Source: Crocinitomicaceae bacterium
GTDB taxonomy: Bacteria > Bacteroidota > Bacteroidia > Flavobacteriales_G > Salibacteraceae
Direction of reading: 5' to 3'
DNA length: 64,000 bases
Assembly: GCA_002707155.1 (NCBI GenBank)
Contig: PAME01000003.1
Location: forward strand, 63,216-127,215
This document shows positions 1-8,107 of this stretch, piece after piece. The notes under the pieces were generated by a model. It ran no database searches and was not told where the DNA came from. It saw nothing but the letters and a program-made list of their open reading frames with translations. A program made the translations under genes and the position numbers. Positions within the stretch are counted from its first letter, which is position 1. Each line of letters begins with the position of its first letter.

Positions 1-481
1 GCTTAATAACCATTCGACAATAGCCTTGCTCTCCATTTTGCTTGTAATAATCTTGATGGTAGTTTTCTGCAACATAAAATGTATCTAATTCTGCAATTTC
101 AGTGACAATAGGATTCGAAAAAGCATTAGCTTCATTTAGTTTCGATTTTAGCTCTTCTGCTACTCGTTTTTGCTCATCATTATGATAGAAAATAGCAGAT
201 CTATATTGAGTACCAACATCAGCTCCTTGTCTGTTTAAAGTAGTGGGGTCGTGTGTTTGCCAAAAAACCTCTAGAATTTCCTGGAAACTAATAACAGAAG
301 AATCAAAACTAATTTGAGCGACCTCTGCATGTCCAGTTCTGCCCGTACAAACTTCTTTGTAGGATGGGTTTTTAATTTGACCACCCATATATCCAGACTC
401 TACTTTAACCACTCCTTTGAGCTCTTGAAAAATTGCCTCTACGCACCAAAAACATCCTGCACCTAATGTTGTAACTTCCAT
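1..481 (-). CDS. msrA: Peptide-methionine (S)-S-oxide reductase MsrA, C-terminus cut by window edge
   Basis: Reduces methionine-S-sulfoxide in proteins back to methionine, a repair step after oxidative damage. The reading frame begins at the ATG ending at 481 and runs off the window start, giving about 160 residues. The catalytic motif GCFWC is at residues 9-13, with nucleophile Cys10. The family blocks GYMGG, GHAE, DPTTLNRQGADVGTQYRS and ENYHQDYY follow in the expected order. Only the last few residues appear to be missing. It is read in the same direction as ung, with about 100 bases between them. The gene is complete in every part that can be seen and identification is secure. Confidence 0.95.
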   Translation of the reverse strand, partial: MEVTTLGAGCFWCVEAIFQELKGVVKVESGYMGGQIKNPSYKEVCTGRTGHAEVAQISFDSSVISFQEILEVFWQTHDPTTLNRQGADVGTQYRSAIFYHNDEQKRVAEELKSKLNEANAFSNPIVTEIAELDTFYVAENYHQDYYKQNGEQGYCRMVIK

Positions 482-581
482 GTGTTCTTTCTTTTCTTTT
501 ACGAATAACAATCTACACGTTCAATGGTGCAATTTAGGACTCAATTTTAAATTTATTTTTTTGAGCGGGTTAAAAATTGTA

Positions 582-1244
582 TTACCATTTTATTTCAGAT
601 TTTCCTATTGATTTAAGGTAGGAGTTTGTTAAGCTAAAATGTTTATTCCCAAACCAAAAGCCCCTATTTGCGCTAAGCGGTGAAGGGTGACCACTTTTCA
701 GAATGCAATGCTTTTCAGCATCAATTAACTTTTCGAACTTGTGTGCATTACCTCCCCATAGTAGAAAAACAACTCCAGATTTTTCAGTTTCTATTTTCTG
801 TATTACTGCCTTCGTGAATGCTTGCCAACCTATATTTTTGTGACTATTGGCAACCCCTTCCCTTACTGTAAGTACAGTGTTTAATAGCAAAACTCCTTGA
901 TTGGCCCAATAATTTAAATCCCCACTGTTTGGTGCTGCACCTGCATCACTTTTCAGTTCTTTAAAAATATTTTTGAGCGATGGAGGTAACTTTTGACCTG
1001 CAGTTACAGAAAAACTCAAGCCATTTGCTTGACCTTTTCCATGATATGGGTCTTGACCAACCAAGACAACCTTTAGCTTTGAAAGTGGGCAATTATTAAA
1101 CGCATTGAAAACATCCTTTTTTTCGGGAAAAACAACTTGCTGATCATACTCTAAAACGAGCTCCTTTGATAATACTTGAAAATATTCTTGCTCTAACTGG
1201 TGGGCTAAAAAACCAGCCCAATCTTCGTTCAAATTTTCAAGCAT
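582..1244 (-). CDS. ung: Uracil-DNA glycosylase (family 1)
   Basis: Removes uracil from DNA, the first step of base-excision repair of deaminated cytosine. At 220 residues it has the usual family length. The water-activating motif GQDPYHG is at residues 63-69 (catalytic Asp65), and the C-terminal DNA-intercalation motif HPSPLS begins at His186. The segment LLLNTVLTVREG before it is also diagnostic. Its start codon overlaps the end of the upstream ABC ATPase gene by 8 bases, so the two are probably co-transcribed, although no functional link is obvious. Confidence 0.97.
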   Translation of the reverse strand: MLENLNEDWAGFLAHQLEQEYFQVLSKELVLEYDQQVVFPEKKDVFNAFNNCPLSKLKVVLVGQDPYHGKGQANGLSFSVTAGQKLPPSLKNIFKELKSDAGAAPNSGDLNYWANQGVLLLNTVLTVREGVANSHKNIGWQAFTKAVIQKIETEKSGVVFLLWGGNAHKFEKLIDAEKHCILKSGHPSPLSANRGFWFGNKHFSLTNSYLKSIGKSEIKW

Positions 1245-2229
1245 AAATTAATTTTTCTTTTTCTCCCAACTTTCGTTGCATTGGAATAGCATTCAAGAAA
1301 ACCTGTTCACCATCTTGAAACGAATCTATTTCGTTTACAAACACTACATGCTCATCTTTAAATTTGTCCGAAACAACTATTTCGTAGTAGTGTCCGCAAA
1401 ACTCAACCCGCTCAATTTTTACAGCCTGTTCGGTTTGAACATCAGAAAAACGCAATTCTTCTGGACGAATTAACCAAATCTCCCCTTTCTGCTTCAGCAT
1501 ATTGAATTCGCCCAATAAACCAGCAGTGTAAAGGTCCTTTGGTTGGTTATAAATTAACGAAACCTTCTCGTATTGCAGCTTTTTACCCTTATTTAAAACC
1601 AGTACTTTATCTGCATGTTTCAAGGTTTCTCTAAAGTCATGTGTAACTGTAATTACCGTCAAATTTTGATCCGAAATCTTTGTTTTTAAATACTCAAAAA
1701 TTCGGCTTTTAAGCTGAGGGTCAAAATGAGCAAAGGGTTCGTCTAACAGTAATAACTTTGGAAGTTCTATTAATGCAACGGCAAGCGCCAATCGCTGCTG
1801 CTGACCGCCCGAAAGTTCGGTTGGTAATTTATTTTTCATTCGATGAAGACCAAATAAATCCAACATCTGTTTTATTCGTGCCTTCTTTTGCTTTACCAAC
1901 AAAGTTGAATCCAACGCCATTTCTAAATTTTGAGAAACTGTATTGAATTTCTTTAAACTGAACTCCTGCTCCACCAGCCGAATATCATGATGACCTGGAA
2001 TCAGATTAACAGCAGGCCCTAAAATCGGTTTGCCTTCCAGCAATATCTCACCGCCGTCAAGGTCATGTATTCCAGCAAGACATTTGAGTAAAGTACTTTT
2101 TCCACTCCCCGTTTCACCAATAACAAAAACATGCTGACCTAAATCTATGGAAAGTGAAAGCGGTTTTAACGCTTTTGTTATTTTGTTACTGGAGAAATAT
2201 TTTTCAACTCGTTTTAACCTTAAAAACAT
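1237..2229 (-). CDS. Orphan ABC transporter ATP-binding protein (PotA/FbpC-like)
   Basis: ATPase subunit of an importer-type ABC system. Visible motifs are Walker A GETGSGKST (38-46), Q-loop Gln88, signature LSGGQQQR (139-146), Walker B LLLLDEP (159-165) and the switch His197 in TVTHD. About 100 residues follow the nucleotide-binding domain and contain WLIRPEELRF, like the TOBE-type regulatory domain of PotA, CysA and FbpC ATPases. No permease or binding-protein gene is adjacent, so the substrate is unknown. It overlaps ung by 8 bases. A TAATTTTG box on the minus strand at 2254-2261 is a plausible -7 promoter element for this pair. Confidence 0.9.
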   Translation of the reverse strand: MFLRLKRVEKYFSSNKITKALKPLSLSIDLGQHVFVIGETGSGKSTLLKCLAGIHDLDGGEILLEGKPILGPAVNLIPGHHDIRLVEQEFSLKKFNTVSQNLEMALDSTLLVKQKKARIKQMLDLFGLHRMKNKLPTELSGGQQQRLALAVALIELPKLLLLDEPFAHFDPQLKSRIFEYLKTKISDQNLTVITVTHDFRETLKHADKVLVLNKGKKLQYEKVSLIYNQPKDLYTAGLLGEFNMLKQKGEIWLIRPEELRFSDVQTEQAVKIERVEFCGHYYEIVVSDKFKDEHVVFVNEIDSFQDGEQVFLNAIPMQRKLGEKEKLIYA

Positions 2230-2322
2230 AAATATAGCTTGTATTTGTTAAATCAAAATTACCTGTGATTCATTATTGTTTCGAGTAGTGAAAGAACAAT
2301 TTGTACACTTAAAAAGTTAACA

Positions 2323-2994
2323 ATGAGAACTATTATACTATTAAGCGCTCTTTTCATTTTTGGAATAAGTAGGGCTCAAACTAATTCAGAAGTAAGAATT
2401 CTTCCGGATTTTTCTGGAATAAAAAGCAGTGGTTCCTTCGATATTACACTCATACCTTCAGACAAAAATGAGATTACTTTATTTGGAGAAAAAGAGTCTA
2501 CTTCAAGAATTCTAACCACGGTGAAAGATGGTAGATTAACTATTAAACCTGAACAGGGGTTTAAAAAATATAAAACGATTAAAATTGAAATTCGATGCAC
2601 AACGATTGAGGAAATTAATTTATTTGGTTCTGGTGACTTTAAATCGGAATTAATAAGCGTCGAAAAACTGAAATTTTCTTCTAGTGGATCAGGCGATTGT
2701 TCACTAATTGCTGAATGTACGAGCTTAGTGGTGAATATTAGCGGTTCTGGTGAATACAGGTTAGCAGGAAAAGCCACTTCTATTAATCTTAAAAGTTTTG
2801 GTTCGGGCAACATTCACGCATTAGAAATGGAAGCTGAAACAATTACAATTGAATCGAAGGGTTCTGGAGAAATTGATCTAAATGCTGCTGAACTAATTAA
2901 TGGAGAGGCTTTTGGATCTGGAGACATTGAATGTCAAGGCGGAGCAAAAGTTGAAATTCAGAAACAAGGTTCGGGAACAATAACAACCCGATAA
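2323..2994 (+). CDS. Secreted head-GIN domain protein (DUF2807)
   Basis: Exported protein of 223 residues. The N-terminal signal peptide ends at about residue 19 (ISRAQ). The rest is a right-handed beta-helix-like repeat in which a Gly-Ser-Gly turn recurs about every 20 residues (GSGD, GSGD, GSGE, GSGN, GSGE, GSGD, GSGT), the pattern of the putative auto-transporter adhesin head-GIN family. The function of the family is not established; surface or periplasmic location is inferred from the signal peptide. The stop codon touches the end of the convergent membrane-protein gene. A second member of the family lies at 59363-60106. Confidence 0.85.
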   Translation: MRTIILLSALFIFGISRAQTNSEVRILPDFSGIKSSGSFDITLIPSDKNEITLFGEKESTSRILTTVKDGRLTIKPEQGFKKYKTIKIEIRCTTIEEINLFGSGDFKSELISVEKLKFSSSGSGDCSLIAECTSLVVNISGSGEYRLAGKATSINLKSFGSGNIHALEMEAETITIESKGSGEIDLNAAELINGEAFGSGDIECQGGAKVEIQKQGSGTITTR

Positions 2995-3438
2995 TTAAAA
3001 CATTCCTTTAAATAGCGGAATCATCCAAACCGATATTCCAGTCAACAAAAATGCCCAAACTACTGTAGATGCTAATAATGCATAGATGGTGATTGGCAAG
3101 TGACGGAAATATTTAGCCGCCAACAAACTAACAATTGGAATTGAAGCAAAGCCCAGTACTAAAGTGATTCCTAGAAGACCGAAATCATTCTTAAACCAAA
3201 CAATGATTCTATTTTTTTTTGAGAATTTCTTATCACTTGGTTTTGAGATTTTCGACCACCAGTCAAAAACAAAACTGCCTGCAAAATAAAATACAAATAC
3301 GCCTAACCAGCCGCCAATTAAAGAAATTAGAATCGTTTGCCAAAAGGTATATCCCAATGCATAGGCAGTTGATGGGGCAAATAGAAACTTTACCGAAGAA
3401 AATAAAATCAGGCCAATTATTTCGAATATTGCTCCCAT
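2995..3438 (-). CDS. Small multi-pass membrane protein, function unknown
   Basis: About 147 residues with three or four hydrophobic segments separated by a short basic loop (KKFSKKNRI) and a conserved-looking FGLLGI stretch. I do not recognise a named family with confidence; it resembles small DedA/SNARE-like or DUF-type Bacteroidota membrane proteins. The frame also allows a TTG start at 3453, but a TAnnTTTG promoter box (minus strand, 3443-3450) covers that position, so the ATG at 3438 is preferred and the message would be almost leaderless. It is convergent with the head-GIN gene and has no partner operon genes. Confidence 0.6.
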   Translation of the reverse strand: MGAIFEIIGLILFSSVKFLFAPSTAYALGYTFWQTILISLIGGWLGVFVFYFAGSFVFDWWSKISKPSDKKFSKKNRIIVWFKNDFGLLGITLVLGFASIPIVSLLAAKYFRHLPITIYALLASTVVWAFLLTGISVWMIPLFKGMF

Positions 3439-3442
3439 GTTG

Positions 3443-3475
3443 CAAAAATACAAGGTGCAAAGGCCATATTACCAA
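3443..3475 (-). promoter_or_regulatory. Putative promoter, leaderless, for the membrane protein gene
   Basis: On the minus strand the -7 box TATTTTTG lies at 3450-3443 and a TTG at 3475-3473, spaced 22 bases. This is within the range of the Bacteroidota TTG/TAnnTTTG consensus. The box ends 4 bases before the ATG at 3438, so transcription would begin at or next to the start codon. Confidence 0.45.
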
Positions 3476-3510
3476 AAATGGTTAGTTCTTTCTATAACTT
3501 GTTAAAATAT

Positions 3511-3565
3511 TTGAAAAATATTTGACTAATTTAGTTTTGACTAATTTAGTTTTGACTAATTTAGT
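3511..3565 (+). promoter_or_regulatory. 15-bp tandem repeats carrying two overlapping promoter boxes
   Basis: Three head-to-tail copies of TTGACTAATTTAGTT lie at 3522-3536, 3537-3551 and 3552-3565; the last lacks its final T. Each junction creates TAGTTTTG, an exact TAnnTTTG -7 box (3532-3539 and 3547-3554). TTG triplets at 3511 and 3522 lie 18 and 22 bases upstream of these boxes. The array therefore looks like a duplicated promoter driving the TRL-like lipoprotein trio that starts at 3599. A change in copy number would change the number of boxes. Confidence 0.6.
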
Positions 3566-3598
3566 CACGAATTATTTTAATAAATCAAAACAAAGACT

Positions 3599-3859
3599 AT
3601 GAAAGTAAAGTTTCTCATGTTAGCAGGGTCTATCATGTACATAATGTCTTCTTGCACAGTGGGGCAGCAATATCAGGTAACTGGAGCTCCTATTGGTAGT
3701 AAAGAGGGTGTCGCAAAAACAAAAATTATTGGAAATCAAGACTTTAGTGTAAAAGCTGCGGCTGAAAATGGTGGAATTACTACTATTGGAGCGGTACAGC
3801 TCACTCAAAAAATGATCTTAGTTTTCCCAGTATCTAAAACAACTGTTTACGGTAATTAA
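3599..3859 (+). CDS. TRL-like family lipoprotein, copy 1
   Basis: Small exported lipoprotein of 86 residues. A signal peptide ends in the lipobox-like MSSC, with lipidated Cys19 expected. The short mature part contains the hallmark segments GAPIGSKEGVAKTK and AAENGGITTIGAV, matching the TRL-like family (small proteins first noted at a tRNA-associated locus). The biochemical role of the family is unknown. It is the first of three adjacent paralogues; 10 bases separate it from copy 2. The repeat promoter just upstream should transcribe all three. Confidence 0.75.
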   Translation: MKVKFLMLAGSIMYIMSSCTVGQQYQVTGAPIGSKEGVAKTKIIGNQDFSVKAAAENGGITTIGAVQLTQKMILVFPVSKTTVYGN

Positions 3860-3869
3860 TCAAGAAATT

Positions 3870-4151
3870 ATGAAGAAATTTAGAAACATATTTGGTGGAA
3901 TCGCAGCAGCTGCGCTTTTATCATCTTGTTCAGTAACTTTGCCAATGACAGTATCAAATGCTTCAATTGGTGATAATGTAGGAAAATCTGAAACTGGAGT
4001 TGTTTTTGGTGTTTTTTACCTTAACGGAGATTATGGTATAAAAGAAGCCGCTAAAAAAGGTGGAATTACTAAAGGTATTGCTACCGTAGATGAAAGAACT
4101 CAATCTTACATTATCTATAGCAAGAAAACATTAATCGTAACAGGTGAATAA
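3870..4151 (+). CDS. TRL-like family lipoprotein, copy 2
   Basis: A 93-residue paralogue of its neighbours. The signal peptide ends at LLSSC (Cys20). The mature region has SNASIGDNVGKSETGVVFG followed by IKEAAKKGGITKGIATVDE, the same asymmetric motif pair seen in copies 1 and 3 and in TRL-like proteins generally. The ending (KKTLIVTGE) is nearly the same as in copy 3, so copies 2 and 3 are the closest pair. Lipidated membrane location is inferred from the lipobox; function unknown. Confidence 0.78.
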   Translation: MKKFRNIFGGIAAAALLSSCSVTLPMTVSNASIGDNVGKSETGVVFGVFYLNGDYGIKEAAKKGGITKGIATVDERTQSYIIYSKKTLIVTGE

Positions 4152-4161
4152 AATATTAGAC

Positions 4162-4428
4162 ATGAAAAAAATATCATTATTATTAGGAGCCGGTCTAGTA
4201 TTTCTAGTTAGCTCATGTACAGTAGTTTACCCAGGTGTTGCTACTAATAACAAAATTGTAAAATCGGGCGAAGTAGAAGCTAAGTTATTTTTAGGATTGG
4301 GTAATGTAGATGTTGGTCTATATCAAGCAGCTAAAAACGGTGGAATTACTAAAATTGCTACTTATGATTACAGCATAAGAGCAGGTTTATTTACTACTAA
4401 GTACAAAACAATTGTAACGGGTGAGTAA
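4162..4428 (+). CDS. TRL-like family lipoprotein, copy 3
   Basis: Third tandem paralogue. The start is taken at the ATG at 4162, because the signal peptide MKKISLLLGAG..VSSC begins there; an in-frame ATG at 4144 would add six residues and overlap the previous gene. The protein is 88 residues with the motifs GEVEAKLFLGLGNVDVG and YQAAKNGGITKIATYDYS and the ending YKTIVTGE. A clear rho-independent terminator follows at once, closing the three-gene unit. Function is unknown, as for the rest of the family. Confidence 0.77.
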   Translation: MKKISLLLGAGLVFLVSSCTVVYPGVATNNKIVKSGEVEAKLFLGLGNVDVGLYQAAKNGGITKIATYDYSIRAGLFTTKYKTIVTGE

Positions 4429-4444
4429 CCTTACAATACCTCAT

Positions 4445-4473
4445 AAAAAGCCCCTATTTAGGGGCTTTTTTTT
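4445..4473 (+). terminator. Rho-independent terminator after the TRL trio
   Basis: An AAAAAGCCCC / GGGGCTTTTT stem surrounds a six-base loop and is followed by a run of eight T residues. It ends the TRL-like operon and lies just before the start of the next gene at 4490. Confidence 0.9.
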
Positions 4474-4489
4474 GCTCAATACTTTTGAT

Positions 4490-5458
4490 ATGAAAACTTT
4501 AAAAAGCATACTTCTTGTTTTAATTGTGGCTGGTTGCTCAGCAAATAATTCTGGATCTGAACCACTCACAGATAAAACTCAAACATCAGAAAAATCAAAA
4601 GTATTTATTGAAATTTTAGGCACCACACAAGATGGAGGTTCACCACATACCGGCTGCCAAAAAGATTGTTGTAAAGATTTATTTCGAGCTGGAAAATCCG
4701 ATCGAAAAGTTGTCTCGCTAGGATTAATTTCTGCATCAACAAAACAGACTTGGCTTTTTGAAGCTACGCCCGATCTTCCTTATCAAATGGAGGCACTGCA
4801 AAAGGGAATTGATTCTGACTCCAAAACTCCGACTGGGATTTTCCTAACCCATGCGCACATTGGTCATTATACCGGGCTTATGTTTCTTGGGCGAGAAGTA
4901 ATGAATGCTAAAGGCGTTCCAGTTTATGGGCTTCCTAGAATGAATTCATTTTTACAATCCAATGGTCCATGGAGCCAATTGGTGGAATTGAAGAATATCG
5001 AACTGCAAAAACTTAAGTCAGATTCTAGTATTCAACTGAATAGTGACATCAAAGTGACTCCGATATCCATTCCGCATCGCGATGAATTTTCAGAAACTGC
5101 TGGCTACTTGATTTCCGGCCCAAACAAAAGCGCTTTGTTTATTCCAGATATTGACAAATGGGAAAAATGGGACAGAAATATCAACGATTATTTACAGGAA
5201 GTTGACTTCGCTTTTTTGGATGCTACATTTTACGATGAAACCGAAATTCCGGGTAGAAAAATGAGTGAAATTCCCCACCCTTTTGTTAAAGAATCCATAC
5301 AACGATTTGACACGCTTTCAGAAGCACTTAAAAACAAGGTTATCTTCACTCACATGAATCATACAAACCCTTTATTAGACAGTACTTCTGAGCAACATAA
5401 GCAGGTAGTTAATCTCGGGTATAAAATTGCCAAAAAAGGTAGTCGGTATTCTCTTTAA
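4490..5458 (+). CDS. MBL-fold metallohydrolase lipoprotein, PqqB-like
   Basis: Metallo-beta-lactamase-fold protein of about 322 residues. The ATG at 4490 is chosen because it starts a lipoprotein signal peptide (MKTLKSILL..VAGC); the longer frame would read through the terminator. The motifs EILGTTQDGGSPHTGC and TCC-type Cys pairs, the metal-binding THAHIGHYTGL, and later PHRDE, PDIDKW and FTHMNHTNP match the PqqB branch of the superfamily. No other PQQ biosynthesis gene is present and the protein is lipidated, so a true role in PQQ synthesis is doubtful. A hydrolase or phosphodiesterase acting in the cell envelope is more likely. Confidence 0.85.
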   Translation: MKTLKSILLVLIVAGCSANNSGSEPLTDKTQTSEKSKVFIEILGTTQDGGSPHTGCQKDCCKDLFRAGKSDRKVVSLGLISASTKQTWLFEATPDLPYQMEALQKGIDSDSKTPTGIFLTHAHIGHYTGLMFLGREVMNAKGVPVYGLPRMNSFLQSNGPWSQLVELKNIELQKLKSDSSIQLNSDIKVTPISIPHRDEFSETAGYLISGPNKSALFIPDIDKWEKWDRNINDYLQEVDFAFLDATFYDETEIPGRKMSEIPHPFVKESIQRFDTLSEALKNKVIFTHMNHTNPLLDSTSEQHKQVVNLGYKIAKKGSRYSL

Positions 5459-5485
5459 AAAAGAACTAAATACCAAGGAGTTGAG

Positions 5486-5493
5486 TACTTTTG
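5486..5493 (+). promoter_or_regulatory. Putative -7 promoter box for gabT
   Basis: TACTTTTG matches TAnnTTTG exactly and lies 42 bases before the ATG at 5536. No TTG is seen at the expected -33 spacing, so this is a single-box call. It overlaps the alternative TTG start at 5491, which argues for 5536 as the true start. Confidence 0.4.
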
Positions 5494-5535
5494 CAATCTG
5501 AAAAAAATCAGAACAAATTATTGGACTTTACAGTT

Positions 5536-6836
5536 ATGAAAAAGAGTGAAGAATTACTCGAAAGAAGAAAGAATATTGTGGCTAATGGAGTTGGTATTTT
5601 CAACACCGCCACTGTTGCATCCGCAAAAGATGCCAGTATCATAGATGTTGATGGAAATGAATGGATAGATTTTGCAGGTGGAATTGGCGTTGTAAACGCT
5701 GGTCACTGTCCTGAACCTGTTGTAAAAGCAATTCAAGAGCAAGCTGCGAAATACATACACACTAGTTTTAACGTAGTTACTTAGAACCTTACATTGAGCT
5801 TTGCGAAAAATTATGTGAAGTACTTCCACATGGTGAAAAAACCAAAACTATGTTGATGTCAACTGGAGCTGAAGCAGCAGAAAAAGCTATAAAAATTGCA
5901 AAACAAGCTACCAAAAGAGACGCTGTAATTTGCTATACGGGTGCTTTTCATGGTCGTACCTTAATGGCTATGACTTTAACTTCAAAAATAGATTACAAAC
6001 TAAACTGCGGCCCATTTGCACCTGAGGTATATCGGCTTCCGCTTCCCAACACTTATCGATACAGCAATGGCCTTACTGAAGACGAATACGTACAGCAGGA
6101 ATTAAAAAGGCTGCATGAATCAGGTAAAAACTTGGTCAACCCAAAAAACGTTGCAGCAATTATCATTGAATTGGTGCAAGGTGAAGGTGGATTTACAGTT
6201 GCTCCACAAGCCTATATAGAAGGGTTGAGAGACTTTTGCGACGAACACGGTATAATGCTCATATTCGACGAAGTTCAGTCGGGATTTGCCAGAACGGGTT
6301 CTTGGGGAGCTATGGATCATTACAATGTTATACCAGACCTGTCTACTTGGGCAAAATCAATGGGATCAGGAATGCCGATTGCTACCGTAATTGGTAAGGC
6401 CGAAGTGATGGATGCAGCTGCACCCGGAACTATAGGTGGAACCTACATTGGTAACCCAGTTGCCTGCGCAGCTTCTTTGGCAACTATTCAATATATCAAA
6501 GATGTTAAGTTAAACGAACGCGGTGTTGAAGTAGGAAATATCCTTCGAACTCGTTTTGAAGCCATGCAAACTAAATTCCCTCAAATTGGAGACGTTAGAG
6601 GCTTGGGAGCTATGATGGCAATTGAATTTGTGAAAAACGGAGATCCGCGTCAGCCAGATGGTGACCTTTGCAGCAAAGTTGTAAAAGGTTGTGCAGAACA
6701 AGGCTTAATCATTATTTCTGCTGGTACCTACAAAAACAACATTCGAGTGTTGAGCCCTTTGACAATTAGCAACGATTTGCTCAACAAAGGTCTCGATATT
6801 ATTGAAGAAGAAATTCGGAAAGCTACTCTTTCTTAA
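5536..6836 (+). pseudogene. gabT: 4-aminobutyrate aminotransferase (GabT-type), broken by a single-base frameshift
   Basis: PLP-dependent class III aminotransferase, expected to convert 4-aminobutyrate plus 2-oxoglutarate to succinate semialdehyde plus glutamate. The frame from 5536 reads to a TAG at 5782-5784 after YIHTSFNVVT. The homologous sequence EPYIELCEKLCEVLPHG continues at once in another frame and runs to 6836. Adding one base at the Tyr codon (TA_GAA) restores a 433-residue protein of normal family length. PLP-domain motifs are intact: STGAEAAEKAIK, GAFHGRT, IFDEVQSGFARTG and the Schiff-base segment WAKSMGSGMP. The rest of the gene shows no decay, so this is either a very recent mutation or a sequence error. 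Confidence 0.85.
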
Positions 6837-6857
6837 CAGCGTACTTTTTTAAGATTT

Positions 6858-6906
6858 AATGCTTGAATGCAGAGGAATTGTTCCTTTGGATTCAGGCATT
6901 TTTTTT
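6858..6906 (+). terminator. Terminator after gabT
   Basis: Arms AATGCTTGAAT (6858-6868) and ATTCAGGCATT (6890-6900) pair with one G-T, with an inner AGAGGAA/TTCCTTT pairing, followed by a run of T residues. Confidence 0.8.
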
Positions 6907-7111
6907 ACCTTTTGATTTTTGGTAGATGGAGATACGATTATAGGCTGATCTATCAACTTCTTAGAAAAGGATTAAAATACAATACAATAAGTGCTTTGCC
7001 ATTGGAAATAATTGTAAAGTTACTGCTGCTGCTGCTGCTGCTGCAAATTTTACTTATTAAAAGTGCAAAAGACAAACTCTGTCTAAGTCTAGTGCTCTAA
7101 AGGTTCATTTG
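6907..7111. other. Intergenic tail with a (CTG)7 microsatellite
   Basis: Noncoding stretch between gabT and blh. The only notable element is a seven-copy CTG run at 7023-7044. An open frame across it would encode a poly-Leu low-complexity product with no start context, so I do not call a gene. Confidence 0.5.
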
Positions 7112-8023
7112 TTATGTCCAATCGGCGTGGTAAGTGTCATTGGAAGAGTAAAACTTAGCCATAATAAAAGAATGAGGTGTAGTCACACTTGATATAATAA
7201 TTAGGGTAACTAGTGGAATGTATATTTCTAAGCCTAAAAAATATAATCCAGATAGTATAATTGTGAAACCGACCAATGATATGATAGTGAAAGGCAGAAG
7301 AGTCTTAATAAATTCGCCATTACTTTTGACCTCTAAAAAATTTATCTCATGAATCATCACATGATATGAGTGGAGAATTACGAAAAACAAAGAGAAGGCA
7401 ATCAGCGGATCTATCAATGCAAACGAGGTCGAAATAGCAAACAACAATAACAATTCCATTATGGCATTCTGAAATGAAATCTTTTTCTTAATCAGAGAAT
7501 GGATAAAGTTTACTAATAGAATGACCGAGAAAGATATTATAAAGTACTTGGCATTCTGAATCAACCATATGAGAAGCTTGGGAATTCCAAAATATTGAGT
7601 ACTATCCTTTATCAAGGGGACTGCATTGCAATAGAAAAATATAAACAGTACTAAACTTCCCCAACTCAAATAAATTAAATTACTTGTAATCCAATTTGTA
7701 AATTTATAATCGATAAACTGAGACTGTCCAAAGTGATAACCTGAAATCAGAATAAAACCTAAAGCAGCTGCATTTGGAAAAAGATACCATAAAGCGGCAT
7801 AAGCTATTATTGCTACTACATATTTGAAAATAAAGGGGCCTTTATTGACTTTTAGTTTTTTAAAATGTAAAACATCGTCTATAGCTCCATGAGATATCCC
7901 AATAGTTAGAATTCCGATTACGGATAGTACTTTTAAAACATTCGTCACTGTATCTAACTCTAAACTAAGCAACTGAATTGCCAGAAAGTTTAAGATAATG
8001 TAGATAAACAGTGATTGTTTCAA
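7112..8023 (-). CDS. blh: Beta-carotene 15,15'-dioxygenase, Brp/Blh family
   Basis: Integral membrane oxygenase that cleaves beta-carotene into two retinals, supplying the chromophore for the rhodopsin encoded just upstream. The 303-residue protein is almost entirely hydrophobic, with about eight predicted membrane segments. Conserved histidine motifs of the family are visible: HGAIDD (His45), YHFGQSQF near residue 96 and HSYHVMIHE near residue 225. It lies 84 bases downstream of the proteorhodopsin gene on the same strand, but a strong intrinsic terminator sits between them (8038-8073). No carotenoid biosynthesis genes are in the window, so beta-carotene must come from elsewhere in the genome. 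Confidence 0.93.
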   Translation of the reverse strand: MKQSLFIYIILNFLAIQLLSLELDTVTNVLKVLSVIGILTIGISHGAIDDVLHFKKLKVNKGPFIFKYVVAIIAYAALWYLFPNAAALGFILISGYHFGQSQFIDYKFTNWITSNLIYLSWGSLVLFIFFYCNAVPLIKDSTQYFGIPKLLIWLIQNAKYFIISFSVILLVNFIHSLIKKKISFQNAIMELLLLFAISTSFALIDPLIAFSLFFVILHSYHVMIHEINFLEVKSNGEFIKTLLPFTIISLVGFTIILSGLYFLGLEIYIPLVTLIIISSVTTPHSFIMAKFYSSNDTYHADWT

Positions 8024-8037
8024 ACCGAGTAGATGTT

Positions 8038-8073
8038 AAAAAAGGAGATGGATTACAAAAATCCATCTCCTTT
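8038..8073 (-). terminator. Intrinsic terminator/attenuator between proteorhodopsin and blh
   Basis: On the minus strand a perfect 13-bp stem, AAAGGAGATGGAT with ATCCATCTCCTTT and a seven-base loop, is followed by a T run (8043-8038). It lies after the rhodopsin stop codon and 15 bases before the blh start, so it should strongly reduce or stabilise the upstream part of the transcript. Confidence 0.88.
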
Positions 8074-8107
8074 AATTTCTAAATATTCAAATTGTATTGT
8101 TTGCTAT

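Noticed and set aside
3511-3565. CRISPR-like repeat array
   Set aside because: Repeats are 15 bp, head to tail without spacers, and no cas genes are present.
4421-4489. Upstream extension of the PqqB-like frame
   Set aside because: Crosses the TRL terminator; the lipoprotein signal begins at 4490.
4490-5458. A PQQ biosynthesis locus
   Set aside because: Only a PqqB-like fold is present, it is lipidated, and no pqqA, C, D or E gene is nearby.
6867-7100. Open frame of 77 codons after gabT
   Set aside because: It starts inside the gabT terminator and its middle is the translated CTG microsatellite; no family likeness.
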